From Flavonifractor sp. An306 (lineage in GTDB: Bacteria > Bacillota > Clostridia > Oscillospirales > Oscillospiraceae): DNA of 59,644 nt. This document shows positions 17,261 to 26,116 of this stretch, piece by piece. The number at the start of each line of letters is the position of its first letter. Within the stretch, counting starts at the first letter, position 1. The translations under genes were made by a program, and so were the position numbers. The notes below the pieces were generated by a model, which saw only the letters and a list, made by a program, of their open reading frames with translations, had not been told where the DNA came from and ran no database searches. The stretch covers positions 1-59,644 of the forward strand of contig NZ_NFIQ01000016.1 in the NCBI RefSeq assembly GCF_002159455.1. Direction: 5' to 3'.

Positions 17261-18760
17261 TCACACCTGCCTCAAAAACCGGAGGAAGGCCTCCTGCCCC
17301 GCCGGAGTGCGGGCATACACGCCGGAATGCTCCAGCACCTTGGCAAAGACCAGCCCGGTCTCCTGATACACGATATCCAAGGCATTTTCCGCCGTCAGGC
17401 TGTACTTGCCCCGAAATCCCTCCGCCCAATCGGCGTGGGCCTCTGTCAGGGGGTCCCCTCTCAGGTCCTCTCCCCTGACCAGCTTGTCCGCTACCGCAGC
17501 CAGCTCTGTTTTCAGCCGGGCGGGCAGCACCGCCAGACCCATCACCTCGATCAGGCCGATGTTTTCCTTCTTGATGTGATGGAGTTCTGCATGGGGGTGG
17601 TAGAGCCCCAGGGGATGCTCCGGCGTCGTCAGGTTGTTGCGGAGCACCAGGTCCAGCTCATAATCCGCCCCCCGCCGCCGGGCAATGGGGGTAATGGTGT
17701 TATGGGGCTCCCCATCGGTCTCGGCCAGAACCATGGCGCTCTCGTCAGTATAGCCCCGCCAGCTCAGCAGGATCCGGTCGGCCAGGTCCACCAGCCGCTC
17801 CGGGTCGGCGCAGGTCAGCCGCACCACCGACATGGGCCATTTCACAATCCCCGCCTTTACATCTGTATAGCCGGGGAAGGTAAACTCGGTCTCCACCGGG
17901 GCCTTTTCCATGGCAAAGGTATACCGTCCGCCCTGGAAATGGTCGTGGGCCAGAATAGAGCCGCCCACGATGGGCAGATCGGCGTTGGAACCCACAAAGT
18001 AGTGGGGGAACTGGCCCACAAAGTCCAGCAGCTTGCCAAAGCAGGCCCGGTCGATCTTCATGGGCGTGTGAACTTTATTGAAGCAGATGCAGTGCTCGTT
18101 ATAGTACACATAGGGGGAATACTGCAAAAACCAGGGAGAACCGTTGATGGAAATGGGAACAACGCGGTGGTTCTGCCGGGCGGGGTGGTTTACCCGGCCG
18201 GCATACCCCTCATTCTCCGCGCACAGCAGACACCGGGGATAGGCAGAGGCGGGCAGATTCCGGGCCGCCGCGATGGCCTTGGGGTCCTTTTCCGGCTTGG
18301 ACAGGTTGATGGTGATGTCCAATTCGCCATACTCGGTGGATGCCTTCCACTGTACGTCCTTGGCGATCCGGTCCCGGCGGATGTAGTTGGTATCCTGGCT
18401 GAATTGATAGTACCAGTCGGTGGCCTTTTGCGGGTCCTCCTGGTACAGTGTCTGGAATTTCTCAATCACCTGGGCGGGCCGGGGGGTGAGCACCCCCATC
18501 AGCTTGGTATCCAGCAGATCCCGATAGGTAATGGTGTTCTCAGTCAGCACGCCCCGCTCCGCCGCGTCGTCCAGCAAAGCGTCCAGTATCTCGGGCAGCT
18601 CTCCCTCCTCCACAGGGGGAAGGGTCTCCGGCAGGGTGCAGCCGTCCAGCTCTAGGGCCTCCAGCAGAACATTGACGCCCCAAATCGCCTCCGACGGCTG
18701 GAGCAGTTCCTTATCCAGCGCATAGGACACCAGCTTGGCAATGGCCTGATCTCGTTCCAT
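17261..18760 (-). CDS. galT: UDP-glucose--hexose-1-phosphate uridylyltransferase (class II GalT)
   Basis: GalT exchanges UMP between UDP-glucose and galactose-1-phosphate. The 499-residue length and sequence match the Firmicutes class II type, larger than the E. coli enzyme. The nucleophile region is GGSILAHDHFQGGRYTF. NHPARQNHRVVPISI and TITPIARRR are further family blocks. The start is the ATG at 18760, seven bases after GGAGG. A TTG two codons upstream overlaps the galE stop and is less likely. It lies in the Leloir operon. Confidence 0.93.
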   Translation of the reverse strand: MERDQAIAKLVSYALDKELLQPSEAIWGVNVLLEALELDGCTLPETLPPVEEGELPEILDALLDDAAERGVLTENTITYRDLLDTKLMGVLTPRPAQVIEKFQTLYQEDPQKATDWYYQFSQDTNYIRRDRIAKDVQWKASTEYGELDITINLSKPEKDPKAIAAARNLPASAYPRCLLCAENEGYAGRVNHPARQNHRVVPISINGSPWFLQYSPYVYYNEHCICFNKVHTPMKIDRACFGKLLDFVGQFPHYFVGSNADLPIVGGSILAHDHFQGGRYTFAMEKAPVETEFTFPGYTDVKAGIVKWPMSVVRLTCADPERLVDLADRILLSWRGYTDESAMVLAETDGEPHNTITPIARRRGADYELDLVLRNNLTTPEHPLGLYHPHAELHHIKKENIGLIEVMGLAVLPARLKTELAAVADKLVRGEDLRGDPLTEAHADWAEGFRGKYSLTAENALDIVYQETGLVFAKVLEHSGVYARTPAGQEAFLRFLRQV

Positions 18761-18762
18761 AC

Positions 18763-19755
18763 TCAACCCTCCTCAAAACCGTTGGGATGGCTTTTATGCC
18801 AGGCCCAGGCGGAAGCTACGATAGTATTCAGGTCGTTGTACTGCGGCTTCCAGCCCAGCACCTTTACCGCCTTCTCCGAGGAGGCAATCAGCTGGGCCGG
18901 ATCTCCCGCCCGACGGGGGGCCATATGGGCGGGAATGGGGTGTCCGGTCACGGACCGGGCCACGTCAATGACCTCCTTCACCGTGAAGCCCACCCCGTTG
19001 CCCAGGTTGAACACATCATTGTCCCCGCCCTTCAGCAGGTAATCCAGCGCCAGGATATGGGCCTGGGCCAGGTCGGTGACGTGGATGTAATCCCGGATGC
19101 AGGTGCCGTCCTTGGTGGGGTAATCCTCGCCAAATACGTTCACCGCCTCCCGCTGTCCCAGAGGCACCTGGAGGATAATGGGAATCAGGTGGGTCTCAGG
19201 ATTGTGGGCCTCGCCGATCTGGCCGGAGGCATGGGCGCCGCAGGCGTTGAAATAGCGCAGAGCCACATACTTCAGGCCATGAGCCTGGGACACCCAGCCC
19301 ATCATGTGCTCCATAGCCAGCTTGGTCTGGCCGTAGCAGTTGGTGGGCACCGTGCGGTCGTCCTCCAGAATGGGCACCCGCTCAGGCTCGCCGTAGGTGG
19401 CGGCCGTAGAGGAAAAGACGATCTTGTTCACCCCATGGGCTACCATAGACTGGAGGAGCACCATGGTACCATAGAGATTATTGTCATAATACTTCAGCGG
19501 ATCGGACATGGACTCCTTCACCTGGGAGGAGGCGGCAAAGTGGATGACGCCCTCGATCTGCTCCGCTTGGAACAGGGTATCCAGCGCGCCCCGGTCCCGG
19601 ATATCCAGCTGATAGAACTTGGCCTTGGGGTGGACGGCGGCCCGGAAGCCGGTCTGCAGGTTGTCGGCCACCACTACCTCCCGGCCCGCGTCGATCAGTT
19701 CATACACTGTATGGGAGCCGATATAGCCGGCTCCGCCCAATACCAGAATCGCCAT
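18763..19755 (-). CDS. galE: UDP-glucose 4-epimerase
   Basis: GalE interconverts UDP-galactose and UDP-glucose using bound NAD. The 330-residue short-chain dehydrogenase-fold enzyme has the Rossmann loop GGAGYIGSHTVYEL, the catalytic Ser in FSSTAATYG, and Tyr-Lys in NCYGQTK. YFNACGA and GTCIRDYIHVTDLA complete the family signature. It sits between galK (42 bases away) and galT (overlapping end) in the galactose operon. Confidence 0.95.
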   Translation of the reverse strand: MAILVLGGAGYIGSHTVYELIDAGREVVVADNLQTGFRAAVHPKAKFYQLDIRDRGALDTLFQAEQIEGVIHFAASSQVKESMSDPLKYYDNNLYGTMVLLQSMVAHGVNKIVFSSTAATYGEPERVPILEDDRTVPTNCYGQTKLAMEHMMGWVSQAHGLKYVALRYFNACGAHASGQIGEAHNPETHLIPIILQVPLGQREAVNVFGEDYPTKDGTCIRDYIHVTDLAQAHILALDYLLKGGDNDVFNLGNGVGFTVKEVIDVARSVTGHPIPAHMAPRRAGDPAQLIASSEKAVKVLGWKPQYNDLNTIVASAWAWHKSHPNGFEEG

Positions 19756-19797
19756 TGTTATTCAGATGCGCTCCTTTCCCATCATACAGTCAGATTT

Positions 19798-21084
19798 TCA
19801 GCCCCAAAGGACCGTTCCGCCCACCGGGCGGATGGACAGCACATGGCAGCTGCCCGCCCCCAGGGTCTGTTCCACACGCTCCCGGAATCGGGCCAGGCGA
19901 TCCAGGGGAACGAAGGCCTGAATGGTACCGGCAAAGCCGCCGCCGTGGACCCGGCAGGCCCCCTTGCCCTCCAGCGCCCGCTCCGCCACAGCCAGAGCCA
20001 CCGCCATGGCCTGCTCCCGCACCGCGCCGGCGGGCGTGATGTCCTGCAGCAGCTCCCAGGAGGACCGGCCGGACTCGTTTACCAGGGACAGGAAGGTGGC
20101 AAAGTCCCCCTTGTCAAGGGCGTCGGCCTCTTCCCCCACCCGCTTGTCGTCGGCAAAGAAGTGCAGAGCCCGGAGCACCGCCCGGTCCCCCACCGCCTTC
20201 CGCAGCTGGGGCATGGCCTCCAGCACCTGACCCTCCTCCACCTCGCGCAGCACCTTTTTCCCAAAATAGGCGGCCACCGCCCCCATCTCCTGGGGCACCG
20301 CGGCGTACTCGGCCGTCAGGTCGGCGTGGCTGGCGCCGGAATCAATGATACACAGGGCATATCCCTCTTTGTTCAGGTCCACCGCCATGCGGCGCACCAC
20401 CGGGGCGGCGGGGTCGGCAAAGTCGATAGCCACCGCGCCTCCCACCGAGGAGGCGGTCTGATCCATCAGCCCACTGGGTTTTCCAAAATACACATTCTCC
20501 GCCCGCTGGCCCATCTGGGCAATGGTCACCGGGTCCAGCTCGTCCCGGCAGAACAGGTTGTTTTCCACCACGCCCAGCAGCACTTCGCAGGCCGCCGAGG
20601 AGGACAGGCCGGAGCCGGGCAGCACCTCAGAGGTGGCAAACACATCAAAGCCCGCCACCGGGTAGCCCTTCTCCACCGCCTGAGCCGCCATGCCCCGCAC
20701 CAGAGCCGCGGTGCTCTCCCGCTCCTCTTCCCTGGGCTCCAGGGTATCCAGCGCCACCTCCACCATGGGCCAGCCCTGGGACTGGAAGCGGATGGTGTTG
20801 GTACCGTTCAGGGACGCACAGGCCAAAAAGTCCAGATTGACTGCCGCCGCCAGCACCCGGCCGTGCTGATGATCGGTATGGTTGCCGCAGATCTCCGTGC
20901 GGCCGGGGGCGGAGCACAGGGTGATGGGAGTATCCTCGCCCGCTCCAAAGCTACGCTGGAATCCATCCAGCAATTCCGCTACCCGCCGCCGGGCCGTGTC
21001 CAAATCTCCGCACATCAGGCCGGTCAGCGCTCCGTCCAGCGCCCCATCCGCCACCGCACTCCGCACAGCGCCTAATTTTTCCAT
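19798..21084 (-). CDS. galK: Galactokinase
   Basis: GalK phosphorylates alpha-galactose at C1. The 428-residue GHMP kinase shows the galactokinase signature region GRTEICGNHTDHQHG, the ATP-binding GSGLSSSAACEVLLG and the C-terminal GGGFAGTIQAF. The canonical GRxNLIGEHTDY block is varied (TEICGN), as in a clostridial group of about 420-430 residues. It is first in the galK-E-T-M operon, with GGGGAGAA eight bases before the ATG and a promoter at 21144-21172. Confidence 0.92.
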   Translation of the reverse strand: MEKLGAVRSAVADGALDGALTGLMCGDLDTARRRVAELLDGFQRSFGAGEDTPITLCSAPGRTEICGNHTDHQHGRVLAAAVNLDFLACASLNGTNTIRFQSQGWPMVEVALDTLEPREEERESTAALVRGMAAQAVEKGYPVAGFDVFATSEVLPGSGLSSSAACEVLLGVVENNLFCRDELDPVTIAQMGQRAENVYFGKPSGLMDQTASSVGGAVAIDFADPAAPVVRRMAVDLNKEGYALCIIDSGASHADLTAEYAAVPQEMGAVAAYFGKKVLREVEEGQVLEAMPQLRKAVGDRAVLRALHFFADDKRVGEEADALDKGDFATFLSLVNESGRSSWELLQDITPAGAVREQAMAVALAVAERALEGKGACRVHGGGFAGTIQAFVPLDRLARFRERVEQTLGAGSCHVLSIRPVGGTVLWG

Positions 21085-21143
21085 CGCGCAATTCTCCCCT
21101 TTTCTCCCTAGGCGGCGTCAGCCGCCCGGAATTTCCTTGCTCT

Positions 21144-21172
21144 ATCATAGCATAATCCCTATACTATTCCAA
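21144..21172 (-). promoter_or_regulatory. Promoter of the galKETM operon
   Basis: On the minus strand TTGGAA (21167-21172) and TATGAT (21144-21149) are spaced by 17 bases. It lies between the mglC terminator and galK, so the Leloir operon can be transcribed independently of the transporter. Confidence 0.68.
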
Positions 21173-21180
21173 CTACAAAT

Positions 21181-21231
21181 AAAGCCGCTGCAAAGCTGGC
21201 GGGTTATCCGCGTTCGCCTTGCAGCGGCTTT
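21181..21231 (-). terminator. Terminator after mglC
   Basis: A 13-bp stem (21181-21193 with 21219-21231) with an inner GCGG/CCGC pairing is followed on the minus strand by ATTTGT. It separates mglBAC from galKETM. Confidence 0.8.
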
Positions 21232-21251
21232 CCGCTTCTTAAAAGGAAGGC

Positions 21252-22907
21252 TTACTTCTTCTGTACGTATTTCAGGCAGTCCAGCATAACGGCAACCAGA
21301 ATGATGATGCCGGAGAACACGAACTGCAGGTTGGTGTCGATACCCAGCGTGGTCAGGGAGTAGGTCAGGGCGGTGAAGATGAACACGCCCACCACAACGC
21401 CAGAGATCTTGCCGATACCGCCAGTGAAGGAGATACCACCCACCACGCAGGCCGCGATGGCGTCCATCTCCCAGCCCTGGCCGTAAGCGGCGGAGCCAGA
21501 GCCGAACATACGCAGGCACTCCAGCCAGGAGCCGAAGCCGTACAGGATACCGGCCATGACGAAGGCGCCTACCGTAACCCAGAACACCGAGATGCCGGAG
21601 ACGGAGGCCGCTTCAGGGTTGCCGCCCACGGCGTACAGGTTCTTGCCAAAGGTGGTCTTGTTCCAGATGAACCACACCACGATGACCGCCGCTACCGCCC
21701 ACAGGATGATGGTGGGGAAGTTGTTGATGCGGGGGATGATCATGCTGGGAATGGTGGAGTCAATGGCGCCAAAGGAGACGCCCTTGGTGGAATAGGTCAC
21801 CAGGCCGAAGATCACCAGCATGTTGGCCATGGTGGAGATAAAGGGATGCATCTTGAACTTTGCCGTGAAGAAGCCCGCGATGGTAGTGAAGATGGTGCAC
21901 AGCACGATGCACACCAACAGAGCCAGGAACACCCGGCCGATGACCGGCACACCGGTAAAGTCAAAGATATGGCCGAATACAGAGCCGGTATTGATACCCT
22001 GGTGCATGATAATGGTAGCCGCCGTCATGCCCATGCCCACCATACGGCCGATGGACAGGTCGGTGCCGGCCAGCAGGATCAGGCCCGCCACGCCCAGCGC
22101 CAGGAACATTCTGGGGGAAGCCTGCTGCAGGATGTTCAGCACGTTGTTCACCGTCAGCAGCGGCATGTTCTTCACAATGGGGGTAATGATACACAGAGCG
22201 ATAAAGATGATGACAATGGCAATGTACAGGCCGTTTTTCAGCAGGAAATCCCGGCGGTTAAAGGTGTACTTGTAGTTCTCCCACTTCTGCGCCATGGACT
22301 CGCCGAAGGTGAACTTGGACATGCGCAGCAGGTCGATGAGATGATACTTGTGGTCAAAGGCGGCGTGCTGCCGGTCCTTTACCTCCTGCAGGTCCTTGGC
22401 CCGCTTCATCTTGGCGTCAAACAGCCGGTTCTTGTGGACGTACTTCTCGTCCTTGATCTCATGCGGGTCGCTCAGCTTGGTCACCGTCTCCTGGCGCTCC
22501 TTGTTGAGCCGCTCCACCGACGCGCGGTAGTTCTGCTCGGCCAGGACTTTTTCTTCCCGGCAGCTGGCCGCCACCGACTGATAGTAGTCCGTGTCATAGT
22601 GCGCCTTCAGATAGCTCTCGGCGTCGGCAATCAGCTTGGAGACCAGCTCCTTGTTCTGGGCCTCCACCGCCTTGGCCTTGTCCAGCTCGCTTCTGAGCTG
22701 GGCAATCCGCTTTTCCTTCTCCTGCTGGGTGTAGATCCGATCCCGCTTCAGGCCGTCAATGGTGTTCTGAATCTCAATGACCTTGTCGGTGCCGTCCGCA
22801 CGCAGTTCATTGATCTTGGCCTGGATGCCGCCGACATATTCGTCGATGGGCTGGAGGAGCTTTGCTTCCTGCTCAGCCGTAAGAATTTTCGTGTTTTCTG
22901 ATACCAT
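21252..22907 (-). CDS. mglC: Galactose/methyl-galactoside ABC transporter permease with long N-terminal coiled coil
   Basis: The C-terminal 320 residues are a normal MglC/RbsC-type permease: eight to ten membrane segments, GLILLAGTDLSIGRMVGMG, KTTFGKNLYAVGGNPEAASVSGI and the EAA-like YGFGSWLECLRMFG region. It would import galactose or a related sugar with MglA and MglB. Ahead of the first membrane segment (about residue 226) is a charged, helical cytoplasmic extension of about 220 residues rich in Lys, Glu and Gln (residues 40-180), predicted by eye to form coiled coil. E. coli MglC (about 336 residues) lacks it. The extension is in frame and continuous with the gene. Confidence 0.9.
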   Translation of the reverse strand: MVSENTKILTAEQEAKLLQPIDEYVGGIQAKINELRADGTDKVIEIQNTIDGLKRDRIYTQQEKEKRIAQLRSELDKAKAVEAQNKELVSKLIADAESYLKAHYDTDYYQSVAASCREEKVLAEQNYRASVERLNKERQETVTKLSDPHEIKDEKYVHKNRLFDAKMKRAKDLQEVKDRQHAAFDHKYHLIDLLRMSKFTFGESMAQKWENYKYTFNRRDFLLKNGLYIAIVIIFIALCIITPIVKNMPLLTVNNVLNILQQASPRMFLALGVAGLILLAGTDLSIGRMVGMGMTAATIIMHQGINTGSVFGHIFDFTGVPVIGRVFLALLVCIVLCTIFTTIAGFFTAKFKMHPFISTMANMLVIFGLVTYSTKGVSFGAIDSTIPSMIIPRINNFPTIILWAVAAVIVVWFIWNKTTFGKNLYAVGGNPEAASVSGISVFWVTVGAFVMAGILYGFGSWLECLRMFGSGSAAYGQGWEMDAIAACVVGGISFTGGIGKISGVVVGVFIFTALTYSLTTLGIDTNLQFVFSGIIILVAVMLDCLKYVQKK

Positions 22908-22922
22908 AAGCCTTTTCTCCTA

Positions 22923-24431
22923 CTACAGGTATTTTGCGCTAAGCCGCAAAAGCTCTTCCTGATTGGTCTCTTTGGTGTTCACAATACCGGAGAGATGCCC
23001 GTTGGACATGACGCCGATGCGGTTGGTGATGCCCAGAATCTCAGGCATCTCAGAGGAGACAACGATAATCGTCTTCCCCTGTTTGGCCATCTGGATGATC
23101 AGATCGTAAATCTCATACTTCGCGCCTACGTCGATGCCGCGGGTAGGCTCATCCATCATGAATACCTGGGGCTCCCGCTCCAGCCATTTGCCGAAAATCA
23201 CCTTCTGCTGGTTGCCGCCGGAGAGGCTGGTAATCATATCGTCAGGACCCATGCACTTGGTATGCATGATCTTGATCTCCTTGTTGGTGGCCTTGACCAT
23301 CTTGGGCGTGGAGAGGGCCACGCCAGCCTTGTACTGCCCCAGATTGGCGATGGTGGTATTAAAGGTGAGGTCACACTTGAGGAACAGGCCGTTGGCCTTG
23401 CGCTCTTCGGTGATCATGGCAAAACCGTGCTCAATGGCCTCCTTGGCGTTGTTGAAATTCATGAGGCGGTTTTTGAAATAGACACGACCTGCCGCTCGGG
23501 TGCGTACGCCGAATATGGTCTCCAGCAGCTCGGTACGGCCGGCGCCCACCAGACCGTACAGGCCAAAGATCTCCCCCTCCCTCACATCAAAGGTGATGTC
23601 CTGCAGATGGGGGGCATATTTGGTGGAGAGGTGCTGGACGGACAGGATGGGCTCTCCCGGCTGGTTGTCCACCGGCGGGAACCGGCTCTCCAGAGAACGG
23701 CCCACCATGGCGGTGATCAGCTCGTTCATGTTGGTGTCCTTGGCATTCTTGGTCATAACCAGATTGCCGTCCCGAAGCACGGAGATCTCATCGCAGATCT
23801 CGAAGATCTCATCCATCTTGTGGGAGATGTAAATGAGCGAAATGCCCTGCTCCTTCAGCATCCGCATCATTTCAAAGAGCTTGTCCACTTCCTGTACCGT
23901 CAGAGAGGAAGTGGGCTCGTCCAGAACGATTACCTGAGAGTTGTAGGAAATTGCTTTGGCAATCTCACACATCTGCCGCTGGGAAACGGACATATTCCGC
24001 ATGGGCTGGGTCAGGTTCACCGTCATGCCCAGCTTGCGGAACAGTTCGGAAGCTTTCTTCTTCATCCTGCCTTCGTCAACAACGCCCACGGAATTGGTGG
24101 GGAATCGACCCAGGAACAGGTTGTCGATCACGTTGCGCTCCAGGCACTGGTTCAGCTCCTGGTGCACCATGGCGATCCCATTTTCCAGAGCGTCCTTGGG
24201 CCCGGAAAAGCTGATCTCCTTGCCGTTTAAGTAGATCTTCCCCTCGTCCTTCTGGTAGGTGCCGAACAGGCACTTCATCATCGTCGACTTACCGGCACCA
24301 TTTTCGCCCATCAGCCCCATGACCGTGCCCCGCTTCACATCCAGATTGATGTGGTCCAGCACCCGGTTCCGGCCAAAGGACTTGCTCATGCCGCGGATTG
24401 ACAGGACAATATCATTTTTCGCGTCTGCCAT
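22923..24431 (-). CDS. mglA: Galactose/methyl-galactoside ABC transporter ATP-binding protein
   Basis: A 502-residue double ATPase typical of CUT2 sugar importers. The N-terminal cassette has Walker A GENGAGKSTMMK, signature MSVSQRQM and Walker B VIVLDEPTSSL. The C-terminal cassette has a degenerate P-loop (GLVGAGRTELLE), signature LSGGNQQKVIFGKWL and MMDEPTRGIDVGAK. The start is ATG 24431 (MADAKNDIV), eight bases after CGGAG. The ATG six codons upstream has no ribosome-binding site. It lies between mglB and mglC. Confidence 0.95.
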   Translation of the reverse strand: MADAKNDIVLSIRGMSKSFGRNRVLDHINLDVKRGTVMGLMGENGAGKSTMMKCLFGTYQKDEGKIYLNGKEISFSGPKDALENGIAMVHQELNQCLERNVIDNLFLGRFPTNSVGVVDEGRMKKKASELFRKLGMTVNLTQPMRNMSVSQRQMCEIAKAISYNSQVIVLDEPTSSLTVQEVDKLFEMMRMLKEQGISLIYISHKMDEIFEICDEISVLRDGNLVMTKNAKDTNMNELITAMVGRSLESRFPPVDNQPGEPILSVQHLSTKYAPHLQDITFDVREGEIFGLYGLVGAGRTELLETIFGVRTRAAGRVYFKNRLMNFNNAKEAIEHGFAMITEERKANGLFLKCDLTFNTTIANLGQYKAGVALSTPKMVKATNKEIKIMHTKCMGPDDMITSLSGGNQQKVIFGKWLEREPQVFMMDEPTRGIDVGAKYEIYDLIIQMAKQGKTIIVVSSEMPEILGITNRIGVMSNGHLSGIVNTKETNQEELLRLSAKYL

Positions 24432-24509
24432 TCTCGTTACTCCGTTCATGCATAATTAGCAGTTTCAGCGAAAATCTGATTCTGCCGGATTTTTCATGAT
24501 AAATGCCGC

Positions 24510-24573
24510 CAGGGAGAAGTCCTTCGCCCGCTCAGAGAATTCCTCCTCCTCAACGGAGAATTCCTTCTCCCTG
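24510..24573 (-). promoter_or_regulatory. Long imperfect hairpin between mglB and mglA
   Basis: Outer arms CAGGGAGAAG (24510-24519) and CTTCTCCCTG (24564-24573) are perfectly complementary, and the interior adds an imperfect GAATTC-CTCC/GGAGAATTC stem. With no T-run it is more like an RNA-processing or stability structure than a terminator. Such structures behind a binding-protein gene let it be made in excess over the membrane parts. Confidence 0.6.
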
Positions 24574-24621
24574 ACAGCATACGGTTACTTTTTAACGGAC
24601 CTCTTCAGGTCCCGCCCCATC

Positions 24622-25935
24622 TTACTGGCTCAGAATGCCGGTGTAGGAGGCGGCGTTGTCGGTCTTCACCATGTTGATGGCGAAGGCGTCATAGGCGCTG
24701 GGGTTGCCCAGGCGGTTGGTGATGTTGGACTCGGTCTGGCCGTCGCCGCCGATGTACTCCACGTTCAGGTTCAGCAGGTCGTCATACTTCTGCAGCAGGG
24801 GCTGATAGGTGGCGCTCAGGAAGTTATCAGCGGCGTTGTAGATGTTCAGCCACACGTTCTTGGTGGGATGCTCGGTGGCGTCCAGCTGGTTGGAAACAGG
24901 ACCGTAGGGAACGGTGGAGTCCAGGAACTCCTCGTAGTTCTCAGCGGTAACAGCCACGTTCAGGGCGTAGTAGGAGCGGGAGGCCTCGTCATAGTAGAAC
25001 ACATCCTCGCTCAGCACGTTGCCAGCCTCGTCAGCGGTACCGATACCGGTGTCGATATCCACGCCGTCCAGAGCGTTGCGCAGCACCCGCAGGGTCAGGT
25101 AGGCCTGCACGTCGGCGTGCTGGCTGATGGTGCCGCCGTAACCTTCCGCGATAGCGGCAACGGCGTCGGAGTTGGCGTCATAACCGAAGGTGGGCACGCC
25201 GTTGGCCTTGGACCAGGCGTTGAACATGGACATGCCCATGCCGTCGTTGTTGGAGGCCACGATGTCGATCTGATCGCCGAAGGAGGAAGCCCAGGTGCCG
25301 ATGGCGTTGCCGGCGGTGGCGGCGTCCCAGGTGGCGCCGGCGGAGTTCTTCATCTCCTGAGAGGCCAGCTCACGCACGGTATAGGTCGTGCCGTTGATCT
25401 CCAGGGTGCCGTCCTGCACATAGGCGGAGGTGCCGTCCACGTTGGTGCCCACAGGGGTGCTGTCGATGGCGCCGTCCTTCTCCACGGCGGTGTTCAGAGC
25501 GGCGCGGACGCCGCGGGTACGGGCGATGGAGTCGTTGTGGCCGATGTCGCCGATGGCCAGCACGTAGCCGATGACGCCGTCGCCGTTGCGGTCGATCTCA
25601 ACGCCGTCGGCAATGGCCTTCTCGATGTACTCCTTGATCATGGTGCCCTGCAGCTCGGCGCCCTGGTTGGCGTCGAAGCCCACATAGTAGGTGTCCTCGT
25701 TGAAGGACAGGGCGTTCATGTCCAGCTCGCCGGTGGTGCTGTTGGAGGGCTGGCGGTTGAACCACACCAGGGGCTTATCCTTGTTGGCAACCGTGGTGCC
25801 CTCGTTGCCGACGGCAGCGCTCTGCTCAGCGCTGGGAGCCGCGCTCTGCTGGGTGTCACCCGTGCCGCTGCCACAGGCGGCCAGGCTGAACACCATCGCT
25901 GCGGAAAGGGACAGTGCAAGTACCTTCTTTTTCAT
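24622..25935 (-). CDS. mglB: Galactose-binding lipoprotein of the Mgl transporter
   Basis: A 437-residue extracellular substrate-binding lipoprotein. The signal peptide MKKKVLALSLSAAMVFSLAAC ends in a lipobox (LAAC, Cys21), followed by a Ser/Ala-rich linker. The periplasmic-binding fold includes DRNGDGVIGYVLAIGDIGHND, a DxNxDG loop like the calcium site of galactose-binding proteins, and DIVASNNDGMGMSMFNAW in the sugar-binding hinge. It is longer than E. coli MglB (about 330). AAGGAGA lies before the ATG. It heads the mglBAC operon next to a probable sugar-sensing three-gene system. Confidence 0.92.
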   Translation of the reverse strand: MKKKVLALSLSAAMVFSLAACGSGTGDTQQSAAPSAEQSAAVGNEGTTVANKDKPLVWFNRQPSNSTTGELDMNALSFNEDTYYVGFDANQGAELQGTMIKEYIEKAIADGVEIDRNGDGVIGYVLAIGDIGHNDSIARTRGVRAALNTAVEKDGAIDSTPVGTNVDGTSAYVQDGTLEINGTTYTVRELASQEMKNSAGATWDAATAGNAIGTWASSFGDQIDIVASNNDGMGMSMFNAWSKANGVPTFGYDANSDAVAAIAEGYGGTISQHADVQAYLTLRVLRNALDGVDIDTGIGTADEAGNVLSEDVFYYDEASRSYYALNVAVTAENYEEFLDSTVPYGPVSNQLDATEHPTKNVWLNIYNAADNFLSATYQPLLQKYDDLLNLNVEYIGGDGQTESNITNRLGNPSAYDAFAINMVKTDNAASYTGILSQ

Positions 25936-26001
25936 AGCGATTCTCCTTTTTCCTTGGGTTTTGGGCGGGGCCTTCCTTAAGGGCCACGCCCTGATATCAC
26001 T

Positions 26002-26030
26002 ATCTTAGCGGAAAGCAATTGGAAAAACAA
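26002..26030 (-). promoter_or_regulatory. Promoter of mglBAC
   Basis: On the minus strand TTGTTT (26025-26030) and TAAGAT (26002-26007), 17 bases apart. The palindrome at 26031-26044 abuts the -35, a position typical of activator sites. Confidence 0.6.
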
Positions 26031-26044
26031 GGTGAAAATTCACC
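26031..26044. promoter_or_regulatory. Palindrome GGTGAA-AA-TTCACC upstream of the mglB -35
   Basis: A perfect six-base inverted repeat with a two-base centre touches the -35 hexamer of the mglB promoter. A further TTCACC half-site occurs about 46 bases upstream (near 26090). The AraC-type regulator encoded at 28796-30079 is the obvious candidate to bind here, which is inference. Confidence 0.5.
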
Positions 26045-26116
26045 GAAAGAAGGGTAAAATTTTATTTGAATACAACAATCTACAAAAATTCACCCCACCA
26101 TTTTTATGCACTTCGC

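Noticed and set aside
18787-21075. Long plus-strand open frame antisense to galE and galK
   Set aside because: High-GC shadow with His/Gly/Arg-rich low-information product, while the minus strand has clear galE and galK.
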